Origin: GCA-2733415 sp964608925
Lineage (GTDB): Bacteria; Bacteroidota; Bacteroidia; Flavobacteriales; Flavobacteriaceae
Assembly: GCA_964608925.1 (NCBI GenBank)
Contig: CAZSQD010000056.1
Location: forward strand, 1 to 11,592
Reading direction: 5' to 3'
DNA: 11,592 bases
Shown here: positions 11,129-11,592 of the stretch, piece after piece
Layout: each line of letters opens with the position of its first letter
How positions within the stretch are numbered: the stretch's first letter is position 1
The notes under the pieces: model-generated
The model's database searches: none
The model's input: only the letters and a program-made list of their open reading frames with translations
Told to the model about the DNA's origin: nothing
Translations under genes and position numbers: made by a program

Positions 11129-11592
11129 TTACAAATTAAACATTTTATTTAAGGTTAATATTTGCTCTGGACGTCCTAAAACAATTAATTTGGAATTGGG
11201 TTCCAAAATCATATCAGCTTCAGGGTTAATTACATACTCACCCTCACTACTTTTATAACCTATAATAGAACAACCTGTTTTTCTCCTAAAATCTAAATCA
11301 CGTATGGTTTGGTTTTTTACATTATCAGTTAACGCTTCTATAGCTACTTCTTCAATATTTACATTATTTTTACCCATTAAGGAAAGGTCATCTAAAAACT
11401 CTACCAAATCTGGCATAACTACTAAAGATGCCATGTGGTCTCCTCCTATTTTATCAGGCATGATTACATTATTTGCGCCTGCTAATTTTAATTTTCTAGA
11501 AGATGTTTCTTGGGAAGCTCTACTTATTATGGTTAATTTCTCATTCATCTGTCTTGCTGAAAGCACCACAAATAAATTATCGGCATCACTTG
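11129..11592 (-). CDS. Potassium channel/RCK (TrkA-type) protein, C-terminal part, cut by window edge
   Basis: The open frame continues past the right edge, so only the last 154 codons are seen. The first visible residues, SDADNLFVVLSARQMNEKLTI, followed by ISRASQETSSRKLKLAGANN and PDKIGGDHMASLVVMPDL, are the second half of a TrkA-N (RCK, NAD-binding) domain. The end, GCSIIGYKSSEGEYVINPE to LIVLGRPEQIL, is a TrkA-C domain. This combination is usual for K+ channel subunits with an upstream two-helix pore, which would lie outside the window. A separate Trk regulatory protein is possible. A GTG at 11569 could start translation, but the homologous part upstream shows it is internal. It ends 117 bp before the symporter gene. 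Confidence 0.85.
   Translation of the reverse strand, partial: SDADNLFVVLSARQMNEKLTIISRASQETSSRKLKLAGANNVIMPDKIGGDHMASLVVMPDLVEFLDDLSLMGKNNVNIEEVAIEALTDNVKNQTIRDLDFRRKTGCSIIGYKSSEGEYVINPEADMILEPNSKLIVLGRPEQILTLNKMFNL

Noticed and set aside
11129..11569. Complete 146-aa TrkA-domain gene starting at GTG 11569
   Set aside because: The frame stays open to the window edge and the residues before it (SDADNLF) belong to the conserved RCK domain, so the gene is a fragment.

Overview
The window is an AT-rich chromosomal segment from a Bacteroidota bacterium, most likely family Flavobacteriaceae. The evidence is the sequence of RpoB, EF-Tu and bS21, promoters of the TTG-N19-TAnnTTTG type, the near absence of Shine-Dalgarno sequences, and a lone strong Shine-Dalgarno in front of rpsU. 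Every gene is on the minus strand, so transcription runs from high to low coordinates.

Region 1 (1-5243) is one long translation/transcription super-operon. In transcription order it holds tRNA-Thr(TGT), tRNA-Tyr(GTA), tRNA-Gly(TCC), tRNA-Thr(GGT), tuf, tRNA-Trp(CCA), secE, nusG, rplK, rplA, rplJ, rplL and the start of rpoB, which runs off the left edge. The first four tRNAs plus tuf match the E. coli thrU-tyrU-glyT-thrT-tufB arrangement in order and anticodon. A good promoter candidate lies just upstream of the first tRNA and overlaps the terminator of the preceding gene. Stem-loops occur after tuf, in the tRNA spacers, upstream of rplK and between rplL and rpoB. They are candidate sites for RNA processing or partial termination, which would set the relative output of each part.

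Region 2 (5253-6950) holds a short-form ribosome hibernation factor (hpf), a XerC-type tyrosine recombinase with a probable TTG start, and monocistronic rpsU. rpsU has a convincing promoter, the only strong Shine-Dalgarno in the window, and a long hairpin terminator. hpf and xerC form an operon that ends at the terminator in front of the tRNAs. This block is thus also mainly about ribosome state.

Region 3 (6990-7286) is a gene-free stretch with diverged intergenic repeats and a hairpin plus T-tract that may terminate the acyl-CoA dehydrogenase transcript.

Region 4 (7287-11592) holds an acyl-CoA dehydrogenase, a membrane-anchored protein with three helix-hairpin-helix-like repeats, an alanine/glycine:cation symporter with a leader peptide, and the C-terminal part of a K+ channel/RCK (TrkA-type) protein cut by the right edge. 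The symporter and helix-hairpin-helix genes are 14 bp apart and probably co-transcribed.

I see no phage, insertion sequence, CRISPR array, defence system or unknown gene cluster. The content is mostly conserved housekeeping. The points of interest are regulatory: the rpsU Shine-Dalgarno, the nested promoter/terminator, a 10-bp tandem repeat touching the symporter start codon, a hairpin inside the first codons of the helix-hairpin-helix gene, and a shared U-U mismatch in the T-stem of two tRNAs.
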